Shown in pieces: positions 1 through 9,137 of a DNA stretch of 64,000 nt (within the stretch, counting starts at the first letter, position 1; each line of letters starts with the position of its first letter). Position numbers and translations under genes: made by a program. The notes beneath the pieces were generated by a model, which was not told the DNA's origin, made no database searches, and saw only the letters and a program-made list of their open reading frames with translations. Source of the DNA: Deltaproteobacteria bacterium. Lineage in GTDB: Bacteria; Myxococcota_A; UBA9160; UBA4427. The DNA is taken from NCBI GenBank assembly GCA_016713665.1, contig JADJOR010000013.1:27026-91025 (forward strand), read 5' to 3'.

Positions 1-1
1 C

Positions 2-1210
2 CAGCTCGCGATCGAGCACGGCCAGCGGCCGCGGGCGATCCGCCTGCTCCAGCTCGTCGACGCGACCGATCCGGATTTCCGCGAGGCCTGCGGCCTGCTC
101 GCCGACGCCTTCGAGACCGAGGGCCATTTCGATCTCGCCGCCGCGAAGCTCGACGAACACATCGCGACGTTCCGCCCGGCCTATGCGCCGGCCGATACCT
201 ACGCGCGTCTCGCCGGCTGCTGGGAGCAGGCGGGCCATACCGAGCGCGCCCTCGGCATCCTCGAGGATCTGCGGCGGCGCGAGCCGACGTATCCCAACAT
301 CGCCTCGCGCATCGAGCTGCTGCGCAAGCAGCGCAGCGCGTCGGGCCATGTCTTCGGACCCGCCCGCGACCGCATCAGCGACCGGACCCAGGACGGCGCC
401 TCGACCGCCTTCGTCGGCGAGGTCCGCTACGAGCTGCTCGAGGAGATCGGCCGGGGCGGCATGGGCGTCGTCTACCGCGCGCGGGATACCCGCCTCGGTC
501 GCATCGTCGCGCTCAAACGCCTGCCCGAAGGCCTGCGCCGCCATCATCCCCGGGCGCTCCAGTTCTTCCTGCGAGAGGCCCAGTCCGCCGCGCGTCTCAA
601 CCATCCCAACATCGTGACCGTCTTCGACGCGGACCAGCAGGACGGTCAGTTCTTCATCACGATGGAGCTGCTCGAGGGCCAGCCGCTTCACGTCATCCTG
701 CGCGAGCGCGGCCAGCTCTCCGCCGCCAACGTCGTCGGCATCGCTCGTCAGGCCTGCCGCGGTCTCGACTACGCCCACGGCCAGGGCATCGTCCACCGCG
801 ACGTCAAGACCGCGAACCTCTTCGCGACGACGGACCGCGTCATCAAGATCATGGACTTCGGCCTCGCGAAGGTCCTCGAAGAGGTCCGGGGCGCCACGAC
901 CCTCGTCTCGGGTACGCCCTATTACATGTCCCCCGAGCAGGTCCTCGGCCACGACGTCGACCACCGCACCGACCTCTACTCCCTCGGCGTCACGCTCTTC
1001 GAGCTCGCAGTCGGCCGCGTCCCCTTCGACTCCGGCGAGGTCGCCTATCATCATCGCCACACGCCGGCCCCCGATCCGCGCAGCCTGCGGCCCGATCTGC
1101 CCGAGTCCCTCGCGCGCCTGATCACGAACCTGCTCGCGAAGGAGCCCGCCGATCGCCATCCGACCGCCGCCGCCGTGCTCGACGCGTTGATGGAGATCGA
1201 GGTCGAGTAG
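2..1210 (+). CDS. TPR-Ser/Thr protein kinase (5' partial)
   Basis: The frame is open from base 2, so the start lies outside the window; 402 residues are visible. The first ~120 residues are helical, with TPR-like pairs such as TYARLAGCWEQAGHTERALG. From about residue 144 there is a complete Hanks-type kinase domain: glycine loop IGRGGMGVVYRA, catalytic Lys in VALKRLP (~172), HRD in IVHRDVKTANL (~257), DFG in MDFGLAK (~285) and the activation-segment end GTPYYMSPEQ. It probably phosphorylates Ser/Thr of an unknown partner, with the TPR part for protein binding. No membrane segment is seen after the kinase domain, which ends at the C-terminus; whether one exists upstream is unknown. Confidence 0.93.
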   Translation, partial: QLAIEHGQRPRAIRLLQLVDATDPDFREACGLLADAFETEGHFDLAAAKLDEHIATFRPAYAPADTYARLAGCWEQAGHTERALGILEDLRRREPTYPNIASRIELLRKQRSASGHVFGPARDRISDRTQDGASTAFVGEVRYELLEEIGRGGMGVVYRARDTRLGRIVALKRLPEGLRRHHPRALQFFLREAQSAARLNHPNIVTVFDADQQDGQFFITMELLEGQPLHVILRERGQLSAANVVGIARQACRGLDYAHGQGIVHRDVKTANLFATTDRVIKIMDFGLAKVLEEVRGATTLVSGTPYYMSPEQVLGHDVDHRTDLYSLGVTLFELAVGRVPFDSGEVAYHHRHTPAPDPRSLRPDLPESLARLITNLLAKEPADRHPTAAAVLDALMEIEVE

Positions 1211-1313
1211 CGCTCCGGTGAAACATCCAGTCTTCATCTGACGGTCGATCAATGTTCGAGCGTGTGTGTAGGGTCACTTCCCCGCCTGCGCGACTCGGGC
1301 AAGCTGCGCGGCG

Positions 1314-1943
1314 ATGAAGACGCCCGACGCACTCGAGGTTCGAAACGAAGCCGGTGTTGATGTCGATGTCGAGCTCGACGCGCTCGTGCATCAGTTCGCC
1401 CACCGCGTGCGCTACTTCGCGCAGCGCATCGAGCGCCGATATGGGCTCGAGCCTTCCTGGCGCGACGAGCTGATCTCCGCCGGCTACTTCGGCCTGCTGA
1501 AGGCCCTGCGCAATCGGCGCGCGGAGGCCCACGAGCACGAGCTCTCGGCCTACGTCTCGAAGCGCATCGAAGGCGCCGTCCTCGACGAGGCGCGCCAGAT
1601 CCTCGAGCGCGCCTCGACCCGGGCGGACTTCGATCCCGCCGATCTCGAGGACGGGATCCACGTCGACCTGGCCGCCCTCGACTGGATGGGTCGCAATCCG
1701 CGGGACCCCGAGGACGAGGTCGACGGCCGTGATCGCTGGCGTCGGATCGAGGGCTCCTTCGAGCATCTCGAGGAGGCCCAGCGGGCGTGGCTCTTCGCCG
1801 TGGCCTCCGGTCATTCGCTCGCCGAGATCGCGCGCCACGACGGGGCGAGCCCCGCCCGGCTCCAGAACCAGATGTCGCGGATCACCCGCTCGGTCCGGGC
1901 CCATACGCCCGAGCTGCGGCGGCTCCTGCGGCGGGAGATCTGA
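1314..1943 (+). CDS. sigma-70-like RNA polymerase sigma factor
   Basis: 209 residues, ATG start. The N-terminal half resembles sigma region 2 (FAQRIERRYGLEPSWRDEL then ISAGYFGLLKAL, the usual DL.S.G..GL..A pattern). The C-terminal part (HSLAEIARHDGASPARLQNQ) looks like a region-4 helix-turn-helix. Region 3 is not recognisable. FliA/WhiG-type or other group-3/4 alternative sigma factors have this size. No anti-sigma gene is adjacent, so the regulon is unknown. It lies 103 bases after the kinase gene and may be cotranscribed with it. Confidence 0.7.
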   Translation: MKTPDALEVRNEAGVDVDVELDALVHQFAHRVRYFAQRIERRYGLEPSWRDELISAGYFGLLKALRNRRAEAHEHELSAYVSKRIEGAVLDEARQILERASTRADFDPADLEDGIHVDLAALDWMGRNPRDPEDEVDGRDRWRRIEGSFEHLEEAQRAWLFAVASGHSLAEIARHDGASPARLQNQMSRITRSVRAHTPELRRLLRREI

Positions 1944-2064
1944 GCCCCCGTCGCGGCAGGCCTCGATCGGAACGACCATGCGCCTTAATCTACGCCCCGA
2001 TCGAAACGGTCGGGCGGCGGACCGGATCCCGTGACGGGATCGGCCTGGCCCGGGGAGGTACGGC

Positions 2065-2793
2065 GTGTCGGAGAATTCGAACGGGCGGTCGGTGATCGTG
2101 GCGGCAGTGCTGGTCAGCCTGTCGGTCATCGGGGGGAGCTTCTTCGTCGCGGATTCCCTCGATCGGGCGACGGCGCAGCTCGAGCGCGCGACCGAGGTCC
2201 TCGAAGACATGCCCCTGGCGGCGGCGCCGGGGGGACAGCCGGGGCGACCGTCGGGCCCCGATCCGCGCAAGCAGTACGAGGTCGAGCTCGGCACCGCGCC
2301 CGTCCGCGGCGAGAAGAACGCCAAGGTCACGATCGTCGAGTGGTCCGACTTCCAGTGTCCCTTCTGCAACCGCGTCGTGCCGACCCTCGATCAGATCGAG
2401 AAGGAATACGGCGATTCGGTTCAGATCGTCTTCAAGCATCTGCCCCTCGACATCCATCCCGACGCTCGCGCGGCCCACGCCGCCGCCGAAGCGGCCCATC
2501 GCCAGGGCAAGTTCTGGGCGATGCACGACCGGATCTTCCAGAACCAGCGCGACATGCGGGCGGAGACGCTCGAGGGCTATGCGAAGGCGATCGGCCTCGA
2601 CATGGACCGCTACCGCAAGGACGTCGTGTCGGACGACGTGAAGCAGCGGATCGAAGAGGACCTCGCCCAGGCCCAGAAGCTGGGCGTGACGGGGACGCCT
2701 GCCTTCTTCATCAATGGCCGCAATCTCTCCGGGGCGCAGCCCTTCCCGAACTTCAAGCGCATGATCGACGAAGCGCTCGGGGCGAAGGGCTAG
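2065..2793 (+). CDS. DsbA-family thiol oxidoreductase, membrane-anchored
   Basis: 242 residues from a GTG start chosen because GGGGAGG lies 6-12 bases upstream. An N-terminal hydrophobic segment (residues ~9-28, VIVAAVLVSLSVIGGSFFVA) acts as anchor or signal. It is followed by a short coil and a Pro/Gly-rich linker. The thioredoxin fold starts at ~70 with the redox motif CPFC (C98/C101) in SDFQCPFCNR. The cis-Pro loop is GVTGTPAFFINGR near 215. It resembles BdbD/DsbA-like periplasmic oxidoreductases that form or shuffle disulfides. The MSHA pilin nearby carries a cysteine pair, but a functional link is only inference. Confidence 0.9.
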   Translation: MSENSNGRSVIVAAVLVSLSVIGGSFFVADSLDRATAQLERATEVLEDMPLAAAPGGQPGRPSGPDPRKQYEVELGTAPVRGEKNAKVTIVEWSDFQCPFCNRVVPTLDQIEKEYGDSVQIVFKHLPLDIHPDARAAHAAAEAAHRQGKFWAMHDRIFQNQRDMRAETLEGYAKAIGLDMDRYRKDVVSDDVKQRIEEDLAQAQKLGVTGTPAFFINGRNLSGAQPFPNFKRMIDEALGAKG

Positions 2794-2827
2794 TGCTCCC
2801 GTCGGAGCACGGGCGAACGGAGCGCCG

Positions 2828-3598
2828 GTGATCCGCGGCATCGTCTTCGATCTCTTCGATACCCTGGTCGATCAGAACCACCGCCGGCTCGCGCCGATCG
2901 AGGTCGACGGCCGTCGCATGGCGGCGACCGTGCCGGAGCTCCACGCCTTCGCGCGATCCCACGCGGGCATCGATCACGACCTCGCCGGATTCGTGGCGCT
3001 GCTCGAGACGGTCGACGCCGAGCTGCGGCGGGACACGCTCGACGTCGGGGTCGAGCTCTCGACCGTCGATCGCTTCCGGGCGCTGGCTGCGCGCCTGGGC
3101 TGCGCGGATCCCGACGCCGTCGCCGCCGGGCTGACGCGGGTCCACATGGGGGCGTTGCGGGATGCGGTCAGCGTCCCCGACCACCACGAGCCGGTCCTGA
3201 TCGCCCTCGCGCGCGGCTACCGCCTCGGGCTCTGCTCGAACTTCTCCGATGCCGGGACGGCGCGCGCCGTGCTCGGCGACGCGGGCTTCGTGCCGCATCT
3301 GCGCTCGATCGTGATCTCCGAGGAGGTCGGGATCCGCAAGCCCCGACCGGAGATCTTCGAGGCCGCCGCCGCGGGGCTCGACCTCGAGCCCCGGGAGATC
3401 CTCCACGTCGGCGACAGCCTCTCGGCCGACGTGGCCGGCGCGAGCGCCTTCGGCATGAAGACCGTCTGGCTCACCCGCCGCATCCGCGAGCCCGAGGCCG
3501 AGCTCGCGCGCCACCGCGGTCCGCGGCCGGACTTCGCCCTCGACGATCTGCGCGACCTGCCGGTCCTGATGGCGCGCTTCGGAGCCGGGCCGGGATGA
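2828..3598 (+). CDS. HAD-superfamily hydrolase (subfamily IA)
   Basis: 256 residues from GTG, 34 bases after the DsbA-like gene. HAD motifs are visible: motif I in VFDLFDTLVD (nucleophile Asp8), motif II in LCSNFSDAG, motif III Lys in GIRKPRPEIFEAA, motif IV in ILHVGDSLSADVAGA. A helical cap lies between motifs I and II, as in haloacid dehalogenase/phosphoglycolate phosphatase-like enzymes. It probably hydrolyses a small phosphoester in the cytoplasm; the substrate cannot be read from sequence. Confidence 0.9.
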   Translation: MIRGIVFDLFDTLVDQNHRRLAPIEVDGRRMAATVPELHAFARSHAGIDHDLAGFVALLETVDAELRRDTLDVGVELSTVDRFRALAARLGCADPDAVAAGLTRVHMGALRDAVSVPDHHEPVLIALARGYRLGLCSNFSDAGTARAVLGDAGFVPHLRSIVISEEVGIRKPRPEIFEAAAAGLDLEPREILHVGDSLSADVAGASAFGMKTVWLTRRIREPEAELARHRGPRPDFALDDLRDLPVLMARFGAGPG

Positions 3599-3696
3599 AG
3601 AGCGGGTCGAGCCGAAGAGTCCGTCGAGAGCGAGGCCAGGTCCCGATGAAGAACGGGGCGCGGATTCGAGCGGGGGCCTGGGGCGAGGCCCGCTGC

Positions 3697-4107
3697 CTAA
3701 TGAATCGAGCCGGGCTGGATCAGCTGGAAGATCGCGACCTCGGCGTCGAACTGGGTCCCGTCGCGGCGGACCATCTCGAAGGTTCCCGCCATCGAGCCGA
3801 AGGGGGTCGGCAGCGGGCAGCCGGAGGTGTATTCGAAGCTCTGCCCGGGCTCGAGGACGGGCTGCTCGCCGACGACGCCGGGACCATGGACCTCTTCCGT
3901 ATGGCCGGTCGCGTCGACGATCGTCCAGTGGCGATTGATCAGCTGGACCGTCGTGTCGCCCTCGTTCGAGATCGTGATCGTGTAGAGGAAGAACCAGCGG
4001 CTCGCGGGCGGGCTGCTGTGCTCCGCCGAATAACGCGCGCGGACCTGGACGCGAACGCCCGCCGTCAGCGCTTCGGACTGGGTTTCGAAGAGGTCGGGAT
4101 CGTGCAC
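3697..4107 (-). CDS. apaG: ApaG family protein
   Basis: 136 residues from a GTG at 4107; the frame upstream of it has no family similarity. The fibronectin-III-like ApaG fold is recognisable from YTITISNEGDTTVQLINRHW, the G-rich loop HGPGVVGEQPVLEPG and the C-terminal GSMAGTFEM segment. ApaG proteins (about 125-130 residues) are small beta-sandwich proteins linked to Co/Mg homeostasis; the molecular role is unsettled. It is divergent from rsmE with a 53-base gap, so the two share a promoter region. Confidence 0.92.
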   Translation of the reverse strand: MHDPDLFETQSEALTAGVRVQVRARYSAEHSSPPASRWFFLYTITISNEGDTTVQLINRHWTIVDATGHTEEVHGPGVVGEQPVLEPGQSFEYTSGCPLPTPFGSMAGTFEMVRRDGTQFDAEVAIFQLIQPGSIH

Positions 4108-4160
4108 GGCGTGGACTCTAGCAGTCGGGAACGTCGCTCGGCGCGGCAGGGGGCGGGCCG

Positions 4161-4874
4161 ATGAACTGCCTGCTCCTCGAGCCCGGCGAATGGGATCCGG
4201 CGACGGGTCGCGCGCGCCTTGCGGGGCGCCGCTGCCAGCATGCCCGGGAGATCCTGCGCGCGCAGGTCGGGGACCGCCTGCGGGTGGGCCTGGTCGGCGG
4301 GCGGATGGGGCAGGGGCGGATCGTCGCCCTCGACGAGGCCTTGCTCGAGCTCGAGCTCGCGTTCGATGCGGAGCCGCCGCCGAAGCGGCCGGTCGAGCTG
4401 GTACTGGCCCTGCCGAGGATGCCGGTCTTCCGTCGCCTGCTCTCGACGGCGGCCAGCCTCGGGGTCGAGCGGATCCTCGTCGTCGCCACCGCGCGCACCG
4501 AGAAGAGCTTCTGGCAGAGCCACGACGTCGCCCCCGACGCGATCCGCGAGCGCCTGCTCCTCGGCCTCGAGCAGGCCCGGGACACGATCCTCCCCGAGGT
4601 CTCGCTCCACCGTCATTTCGGCTCGCTCGTCGGGGAGATCCTGCCGCCGCGCCTCGCCGGCCGTCGCGCGATCGTCGCCCACCCCGCGGCAGCGAGCCCC
4701 TGCCCACACCGCGTGTCCGGGCCGATCACGCTCTTCGTCGGACCCGAGGGCGGGCTCCTCGAGGACGAGATCGAGCGGCTCGCGGCGATCGGATTCGAGC
4801 CGGTTCACCTCGGCGCGCGGATCCTGCGCGTCGAGCCCGTCATTCCGTTGCTGTTCGGTCGACTGCTCGATTGA
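4161..4874 (+). CDS. rsmE: 16S rRNA (uracil-1498-N3)-methyltransferase RsmE
   Basis: 237 residues. An N-terminal PUA-like domain is followed by a SPOUT methyltransferase domain. Family hallmarks are ERILVVATARTEKSFW (around residue 105), LEQARDTILPEV, the SAM-loop ITLFVGPEGGLLEDEIE near 195 and LGARILRVEPVIPLL at the end. It methylates N3 of U1498 in 16S rRNA using SAM. The family usually has 'LR.ET.' at the end and this protein has RVEP, a mild deviation. Its last 35 bases overlap the 3' end of the convergent DUF5658 gene. Confidence 0.93.
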   Translation: MNCLLLEPGEWDPATGRARLAGRRCQHAREILRAQVGDRLRVGLVGGRMGQGRIVALDEALLELELAFDAEPPPKRPVELVLALPRMPVFRRLLSTAASLGVERILVVATARTEKSFWQSHDVAPDAIRERLLLGLEQARDTILPEVSLHRHFGSLVGEILPPRLAGRRAIVAHPAAASPCPHRVSGPITLFVGPEGGLLEDEIERLAAIGFEPVHLGARILRVEPVIPLLFGRLLD

Positions 4875-5421
4875 AGAGCGTGACGGCGCCGCCCGCCCCG
4901 TCCCCCGGCGGCGGCTCGACCTCGAACGCGACGATCCCGAAGTGCACGATCAGGAGTGCCGAGTAGACCGCGAGCGACGCGTAGAGCCCGATCTTCGCGA
5001 ATCGGAAGTTCTTGTGGACGAGCAGCAGGATCAGCCAGAAGCCGACGACGAGGCATTTCTGGGCGAGGAACGCGGCCGGTCCGAAATCGAGGAAGAAATC
5101 CATGACCGGGTTGGCCTCGCGGCCGCCCCGGTGGAGCCAGAGCATCGTCATGAAGGCATCGGCGACGTTCAGCAGGAAGATCGCGAGCAGGAGCCCGACG
5201 TCCTGCTTCGAATAGCGATCGACGTAGCCGGCCTGATCTGCCGCGCGCCGTCCCCGCGCGCGGCGAAGCGGGGAGAAGAGATCCAGCCAGGGGCGCGTCG
5301 GGCGGGATCGCCGATCGGCCCGGCGTCGATCCGACTCGCGGCGCGACTTCGAGCTCGACGGGGCATCCGCGGCATTCATCGCACCACGCGCCGTGCCCGG
5401 AATCTTGCGGCTCTCCTGCAC
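4840..5421 (-). CDS. DUF5658-like inner-membrane protein
   Basis: 193 residues. A basic, Ser/Arg-rich cytoplasmic N-terminus (residues 1-70) is followed by three or four membrane segments: LLLAIFLLNVADAFMTMLWL, FLAQKCLVVGFWLILLLV and IGLYASLAVYSALLIVHFG. The conserved N-A-D...REANPVMDFFL pattern between TM1 and TM2 is typical of DUF5658 proteins. The function is unknown. It is convergent with and overlaps rsmE by 35 bases. The start is uncertain; a second ATG 14 codons downstream (MNAADAPSS) is also possible. Confidence 0.75.
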   Translation of the reverse strand: MQESRKIPGTARGAMNAADAPSSSKSRRESDRRRADRRSRPTRPWLDLFSPLRRARGRRAADQAGYVDRYSKQDVGLLLAIFLLNVADAFMTMLWLHRGGREANPVMDFFLDFGPAAFLAQKCLVVGFWLILLLVHKNFRFAKIGLYASLAVYSALLIVHFGIVAFEVEPPPGDGAGGAVTLFNRAVDRTATE

Positions 5422-5497
5422 CCGGCCTGCTCCCTGCCATCGTCCGATGGCGGACGACTCGGGTCGCTATCGGCCCGGTCGCAGCCCGAGCTGAGCA

Positions 5498-6799
5498 TTA
5501 GAAGGCGAGGGCCCGCTCGACCAGCCAGAAACAACCGAGGCCGCAGAGCCCGGCGACCGCGAGGTCCCGCGTCCAGCGCTTCCCCTCCCCGGTGACGACG
5601 CGACCGGCGAGGAGGAGGGCCGGCCAGGCGAGGGCGACGACCGCGAGCTGGCCGAGCTCGACGCCGAGGTTGAAGCCGGCGAGGGCGGGGACGAGCCGGT
5701 CGGGCGGGAGCTCGAGCTCGACGAGGATGCCGGCGAAGCCGAAGCCATGGACGAGGCCGAAGGCGAAGGTCAGGGCGACGCGCGTCCAGTCCGCCTCGAG
5801 GCGCGCCGCCAGGGCGAAATAACAAGCGGTGAACGTGATCAGCCCGACGACGCTGATCAGGGGCAGCGCCGATGCGCCCGCGATCGCCGCCGCAGCGAGC
5901 CCCGCGAGCCCGCCGAGCACGACGCCGGGAATCGCCCGGCCGCGCCCCGCGACGAGCCATCCCTTCTCGATCGCGACGAGGGCCACCGAGAACGCAATCA
6001 CCGCCTCGACCGCGGCGGCGCGCGGATGGACGAGGCCCGCGACGGTGAGGGCGAGGGTCAGGCTGTGGGCGAGGGTGAAGCCGGTGACGAGGCGGGCGAT
6101 CGAGGCGGCGCGATCGGCGAGCAGCATCAGGCCGAACAGGAAGGCGAGATGGTCCCAGCCCGAGAGGATGTGTCGGACGCCGAGCGCGAGATAGTCGACG
6201 AAGTCGCTCCCGGCCGGCCCGTCGGCGCGCTCGGCGGGCCGTGCGCCGTCCGACGCGCCCGCGCGGACGACGAAGACCGGCGAGGCCTCCGTCAGGACCC
6301 GCTCGCGCACCTTCTCGGGCGCCGTCGCGAAGCGCACGCGGGCGAAGTGGAGATGGGAGGGCGCGACGTCGAGCAGGACACCGCTCCGGATCGAGAGCGC
6401 GCCCGTTGCGGTCGGACAGTCGACGCGCCAGGCATAACGGACCCAGCCTTCGCGCTCCGCCCGGCGTCGGATCGCGCCGCGCCGCGGGCAGGGCCTGCCG
6501 TCTTCCGAGAGCGCGAGCGAGCGGGACAAGGCCTCGCCGCCGGGATCCGGACGTTGCGCGCCGTCTGCACCGCGGCCCGGCTCGAAGCTCTCCGGCGGCA
6601 GGGCCTCGGGGCCGAGTCGGCTCAGCTCGAGGAGCGAGAGCCGGAGCGTCACGTCCGCGCCGCCCTCGTCGATCTCGAAGCTCGAGTACGAGACGCTGCG
6701 GCCATGGGCGCAGACGTCGTTCGGAGCGAGGAGCGCCGCGATGGCGAGGAGCATCGCGACGGGGAGCCCGGGATTCGGAGAGCGGCGCGCCGGCGACAT
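5498..6799 (-). CDS. HupE/UreJ-family membrane protein
   Basis: 433 residues. A signal peptide ends near ...NDVCAHG, followed by an extracytoplasmic domain of about 180 residues. The C-terminal HupE/UreJ_2 part begins at LALGVRHILSGWDHLAFLFG and has about six to seven membrane segments and the repeated His signatures FTLAHSLTLAL and FGLVHGFGFAG. Related proteins are proposed Ni/Co or small-molecule transporters, but their role in such extended forms is unproven. It starts 28 bases after mshP and is probably the last gene of the pilus transcript, in the place where mshQ sits in Vibrio. Confidence 0.85.
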   Translation of the reverse strand: MSPARRSPNPGLPVAMLLAIAALLAPNDVCAHGRSVSYSSFEIDEGGADVTLRLSLLELSRLGPEALPPESFEPGRGADGAQRPDPGGEALSRSLALSEDGRPCPRRGAIRRRAEREGWVRYAWRVDCPTATGALSIRSGVLLDVAPSHLHFARVRFATAPEKVRERVLTEASPVFVVRAGASDGARPAERADGPAGSDFVDYLALGVRHILSGWDHLAFLFGLMLLADRAASIARLVTGFTLAHSLTLALTVAGLVHPRAAAVEAVIAFSVALVAIEKGWLVAGRGRAIPGVVLGGLAGLAAAAIAGASALPLISVVGLITFTACYFALAARLEADWTRVALTFAFGLVHGFGFAGILVELELPPDRLVPALAGFNLGVELGQLAVVALAWPALLLAGRVVTGEGKRWTRDLAVAGLCGLGCFWLVERALAF

Positions 6800-6827
6800 C
6801 GCGCGCGACGGTAGCGCGGCCCCGCGA

Positions 6828-7256
6828 TCAGAGGACGATCGACGCACCGACCTCTCGGACCACGTGGTCGGGGGCGCCCGCGCTGGCGAACTCGGCGTGG
6901 GCCCGCAGCGCGAGGTGGGTCCGGGTTCGCGTGCCTTCGACGTGGGTCGACGCGCTGCAGGTGACGACGACGCTGAAGCCCGAGAGCGCACCCTCGGCGA
7001 GGGAGAGGGTCGTCGACGCGGCGGGGCAGGTTCCCGCGGCGATCGCCGAGCGCAAGCCCCACTCGATGCCGCTGCGCGCCGCGAAGTGGGCGCGGCTCCC
7101 GAGGATCGCGGTCGAGGAGCCGGCCTGCTGGATGCCGGTCAGGCGCAGCATCATCGAGCCGATCGACGCGAGCAGGACGAGCACGGCGAGGGCCGCGACG
7201 AGGGCGAAGCCCCGTCGACGTCGAGGCGGCGGCGAAGACGACGGTTCAGGGCGCAT
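6828..7256 (-). CDS. mshP: MSHA biogenesis protein MshP-like
   Basis: 142 residues. It has a short basic leader and prepilin-like start RRRRGFALVAALAVLVLLAS, so processing after the Gly would leave Phe-1. The rest is a small soluble domain with a Cys pair (TCPAAS and VTCSAS). The domain and position match MshP, a minor-pilin-like PilX/GspK-type protein of the pilus tip or base. Its first codons overlap the end of mshO by 11 bases, indicating translational coupling. Confidence 0.8.
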   Translation of the reverse strand: MRPEPSSSPPPRRRRGFALVAALAVLVLLASIGSMMLRLTGIQQAGSSTAILGSRAHFAARSGIEWGLRSAIAAGTCPAASTTLSLAEGALSGFSVVVTCSASTHVEGTRTRTHLALRAHAEFASAGAPDHVVREVGASIVL

Positions 7257-8148
7257 TGGGGATCGGGACCTGGTGGAGGAGCCGGACGCGCTCGCCTTCG
7301 CTCGCGATCACGACCTCGAGAGTCACGAGCCCGGAGCGCGACGGCGTCCCCGGGTCGTAGTCGAAGGCGCAGCGCTCGACCCGATCGGCGGCGCGGGCCG
7401 CCGATCCGGCGGCGAGGGGGGCCGCGGCGAGGCTCGTCGGCTGGACCGCCGAAACGGCATAGCCATCGACGCGCCAGAGCGCCTCCGCCGTCGGATCGCA
7501 GAGAAAGGTCAAAGGCCCGTCGACCAGATAGAGGCGACCCTGCGGCGAGGCCAGGCTGAAGCGGTGGGCGCTCGCGAGCGTGAGCCGGTCCTCGTCGCCG
7601 TCGTCGAAGAGGGTCACGCTATTCGTCGAAGCCGAGATGATCGAGGGACTCGTGTTGCCCGCCGCCGCGCTCCATACGTCGCTCCCGGTCGGATAGATCG
7701 CGACCCGGGTGCCCGCGGCGAGGGGGGCTCCGTAGGCGAACGAGAGACCGCTCACGCGGCCGATCAGATTCCAGCTCGTGTCGCCGCCGAAGGAGAGCCA
7801 GTCGCTCGTGCCGGTGTGGTCCTGGCCGCTCGCGTTCAGGCCCGGCTCCGCCCGGTAGCGTGCACCGGCGACGGTGTGGAGCAGCTCGAGGACGGTCCCG
7901 TCGTCGCTCACGCGGACGCTGTTCGGCAGCGCCATCCGCAGGTCCCGGCTCATCCGCAGGATCGCGAGATCTGCGAGGTCGACGAGCTCGCTGCGCCGCG
8001 AGACGGCGGCATAGCCCTGCATCGGATGGCGCAGGATGCCCGCGAGCCCGACCGACAGGATCCCGGTCACGGCGATCACCGTGACCATCTCGATCGTCGA
8101 GATGCCGGAGCGCGTGCGCGAGCGATGGGGCGCCGTGTCGTTGCTCAT
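7246..8148 (-). CDS. mshO: MSHA minor pilin MshO
   Basis: 300 residues. A class III prepilin leader is visible at SGISTIEMVTVIAVTGILSV: Gly, then a hydrophobic helix with Glu at +5. A long beta-rich globular domain follows, typical of MshO/PilW/GspJ minor pilins, which prime pilus assembly. Two Cys (FLCDP and ERCAFDY) may form a disulfide. The ATG at 8148 overlaps the stop of mshD by four bases (ATGA), a tight coupling seen repeatedly in this operon. Confidence 0.85.
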   Translation of the reverse strand: MSNDTAPHRSRTRSGISTIEMVTVIAVTGILSVGLAGILRHPMQGYAAVSRRSELVDLADLAILRMSRDLRMALPNSVRVSDDGTVLELLHTVAGARYRAEPGLNASGQDHTGTSDWLSFGGDTSWNLIGRVSGLSFAYGAPLAAGTRVAIYPTGSDVWSAAAGNTSPSIISASTNSVTLFDDGDEDRLTLASAHRFSLASPQGRLYLVDGPLTFLCDPTAEALWRVDGYAVSAVQPTSLAAAPLAAGSAARAADRVERCAFDYDPGTPSRSGLVTLEVVIASEGERVRLLHQVPIPNAP

Positions 8149-8624
8149 GCGTTGGTCCGGTAGGCGGAGAGGCGGACCGGTCGCCCGATCGGATCCGTCA
8201 CGGTCACGTCGATCCGCAGGACCACCGACTCCCCGGAGAGGTCGCCGAGGCTCGCCTTCGGGTCGATGGCGACCTCGACGCGATAGCTTTCGAGGCCCGC
8301 GACGGCTTCACCCTGCTGGCTCCGGGCGCCCGCCTCGACGAGGCCCGAGTAGTCGCAGACGTTGTCGAAGAGCGTGCGATCCGCCTCCGCCGCCGGGCAG
8401 ACTTCGCCATCGTCGGGATCGACGTAGGACTGCTGAAGGATTTCTTCGAGGTAGGCCTCGGCGATCGAGGTCGCCTGCCGTTCGAGCATCGGGTCGGCGC
8501 TGCGGCGCGTGGTCGTGTCGACGAGGGCGAAGGCGCCGGTCAGGCAGATTGCGACGACGACGATCGCGACCACGAGCTCGATCAGGCTCATGCCGGCCGC
8601 GGATCGACGCCGTTCACGGGACAC
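8145..8624 (-). CDS. mshD: MSHA minor pilin MshD
   Basis: 159 residues. The GTG at 8624 was chosen because it gives a proper short leader, VSRERRRSAAG, before the cleavage point G|MSLIELVVAIVVVAICLTG. Without it, initiation at the internal Met would remove the leader. The C-terminal region SYRVEVAIDP...VVLRIDVTVTDPIGR is the MshD/PilV-type sandwich. It is a minor pilin of the MSHA pilus. The start overlaps the 3' end of mshC by 11 bases. Confidence 0.87.
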   Translation of the reverse strand: MSRERRRSAAGMSLIELVVAIVVVAICLTGAFALVDTTTRRSADPMLERQATSIAEAYLEEILQQSYVDPDDGEVCPAAEADRTLFDNVCDYSGLVEAGARSQQGEAVAGLESYRVEVAIDPKASLGDLSGESVVLRIDVTVTDPIGRPVRLSAYRTNA

Positions 8625-9111
8625 GGAACAGCCCCGTTTCGCCGACCCCTTCGAGGGCGAGGCCGCCGATCCGGACGGTGACCGAGGTCGTCGAGCCGTC
8701 GCTGCGGGTGATGCGACCGAGGGCGTCGAGGACGATCGGGTCGACCGAGCTCGAGAGCGAGACGCCTTCGGGCAGGGTGACGGCATAGGGGCTCGTCTGT
8801 ACGACCGGATCGACGAGCTCGAGCGCGAAGGCGCCCGTCCGACAACCGGAGCGCTGCCGCAGCCGATAGCCGGCGGCGTCGAAGTCGACCTCGACGGGGC
8901 AGCCGGATCCCGCCGCCCGACGCTGGGCATGGCGCAGATCCGCGAGGGCCTGGCGATGGGCGCGCGCGCCGTCGAGCTCGCGGAGGGACAGGAATCTCGG
9001 CGCAGCGACGCCGCCGAGGATGCCGAGGATGGCGATCAGGACGACGGCCTCGACGAGAGTGAAGCCGCAGCCGCGATGCGCGTCGATTCGCCTGTCGGGT
9101 TGCCGGCCCAT
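8614..9111 (-). CDS. mshC: MSHA pilin-like protein MshC
   Basis: 165 residues. The leader MGRQPDRRIDAHRGCG precedes FTLVEAVVLIAILGILGGVA, the classic type IV pilin N-helix with Glu5. The globular part has GSGCPVEV and QRSGCRTG cysteines and a GspH/MshC-like arrangement. It is likely a minor pilin. It is separated from mshA by 26 bases and overlaps mshD, so it is cotranscribed with both. Confidence 0.87.
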   Translation of the reverse strand: MGRQPDRRIDAHRGCGFTLVEAVVLIAILGILGGVAAPRFLSLRELDGARAHRQALADLRHAQRRAAGSGCPVEVDFDAAGYRLRQRSGCRTGAFALELVDPVVQTSPYAVTLPEGVSLSSSVDPIVLDALGRITRSDGSTTSVTVRIGGLALEGVGETGLFRVP

Positions 9112-9137
9112 GCCGCGTCGTCGCGCGCTCCGGTCGA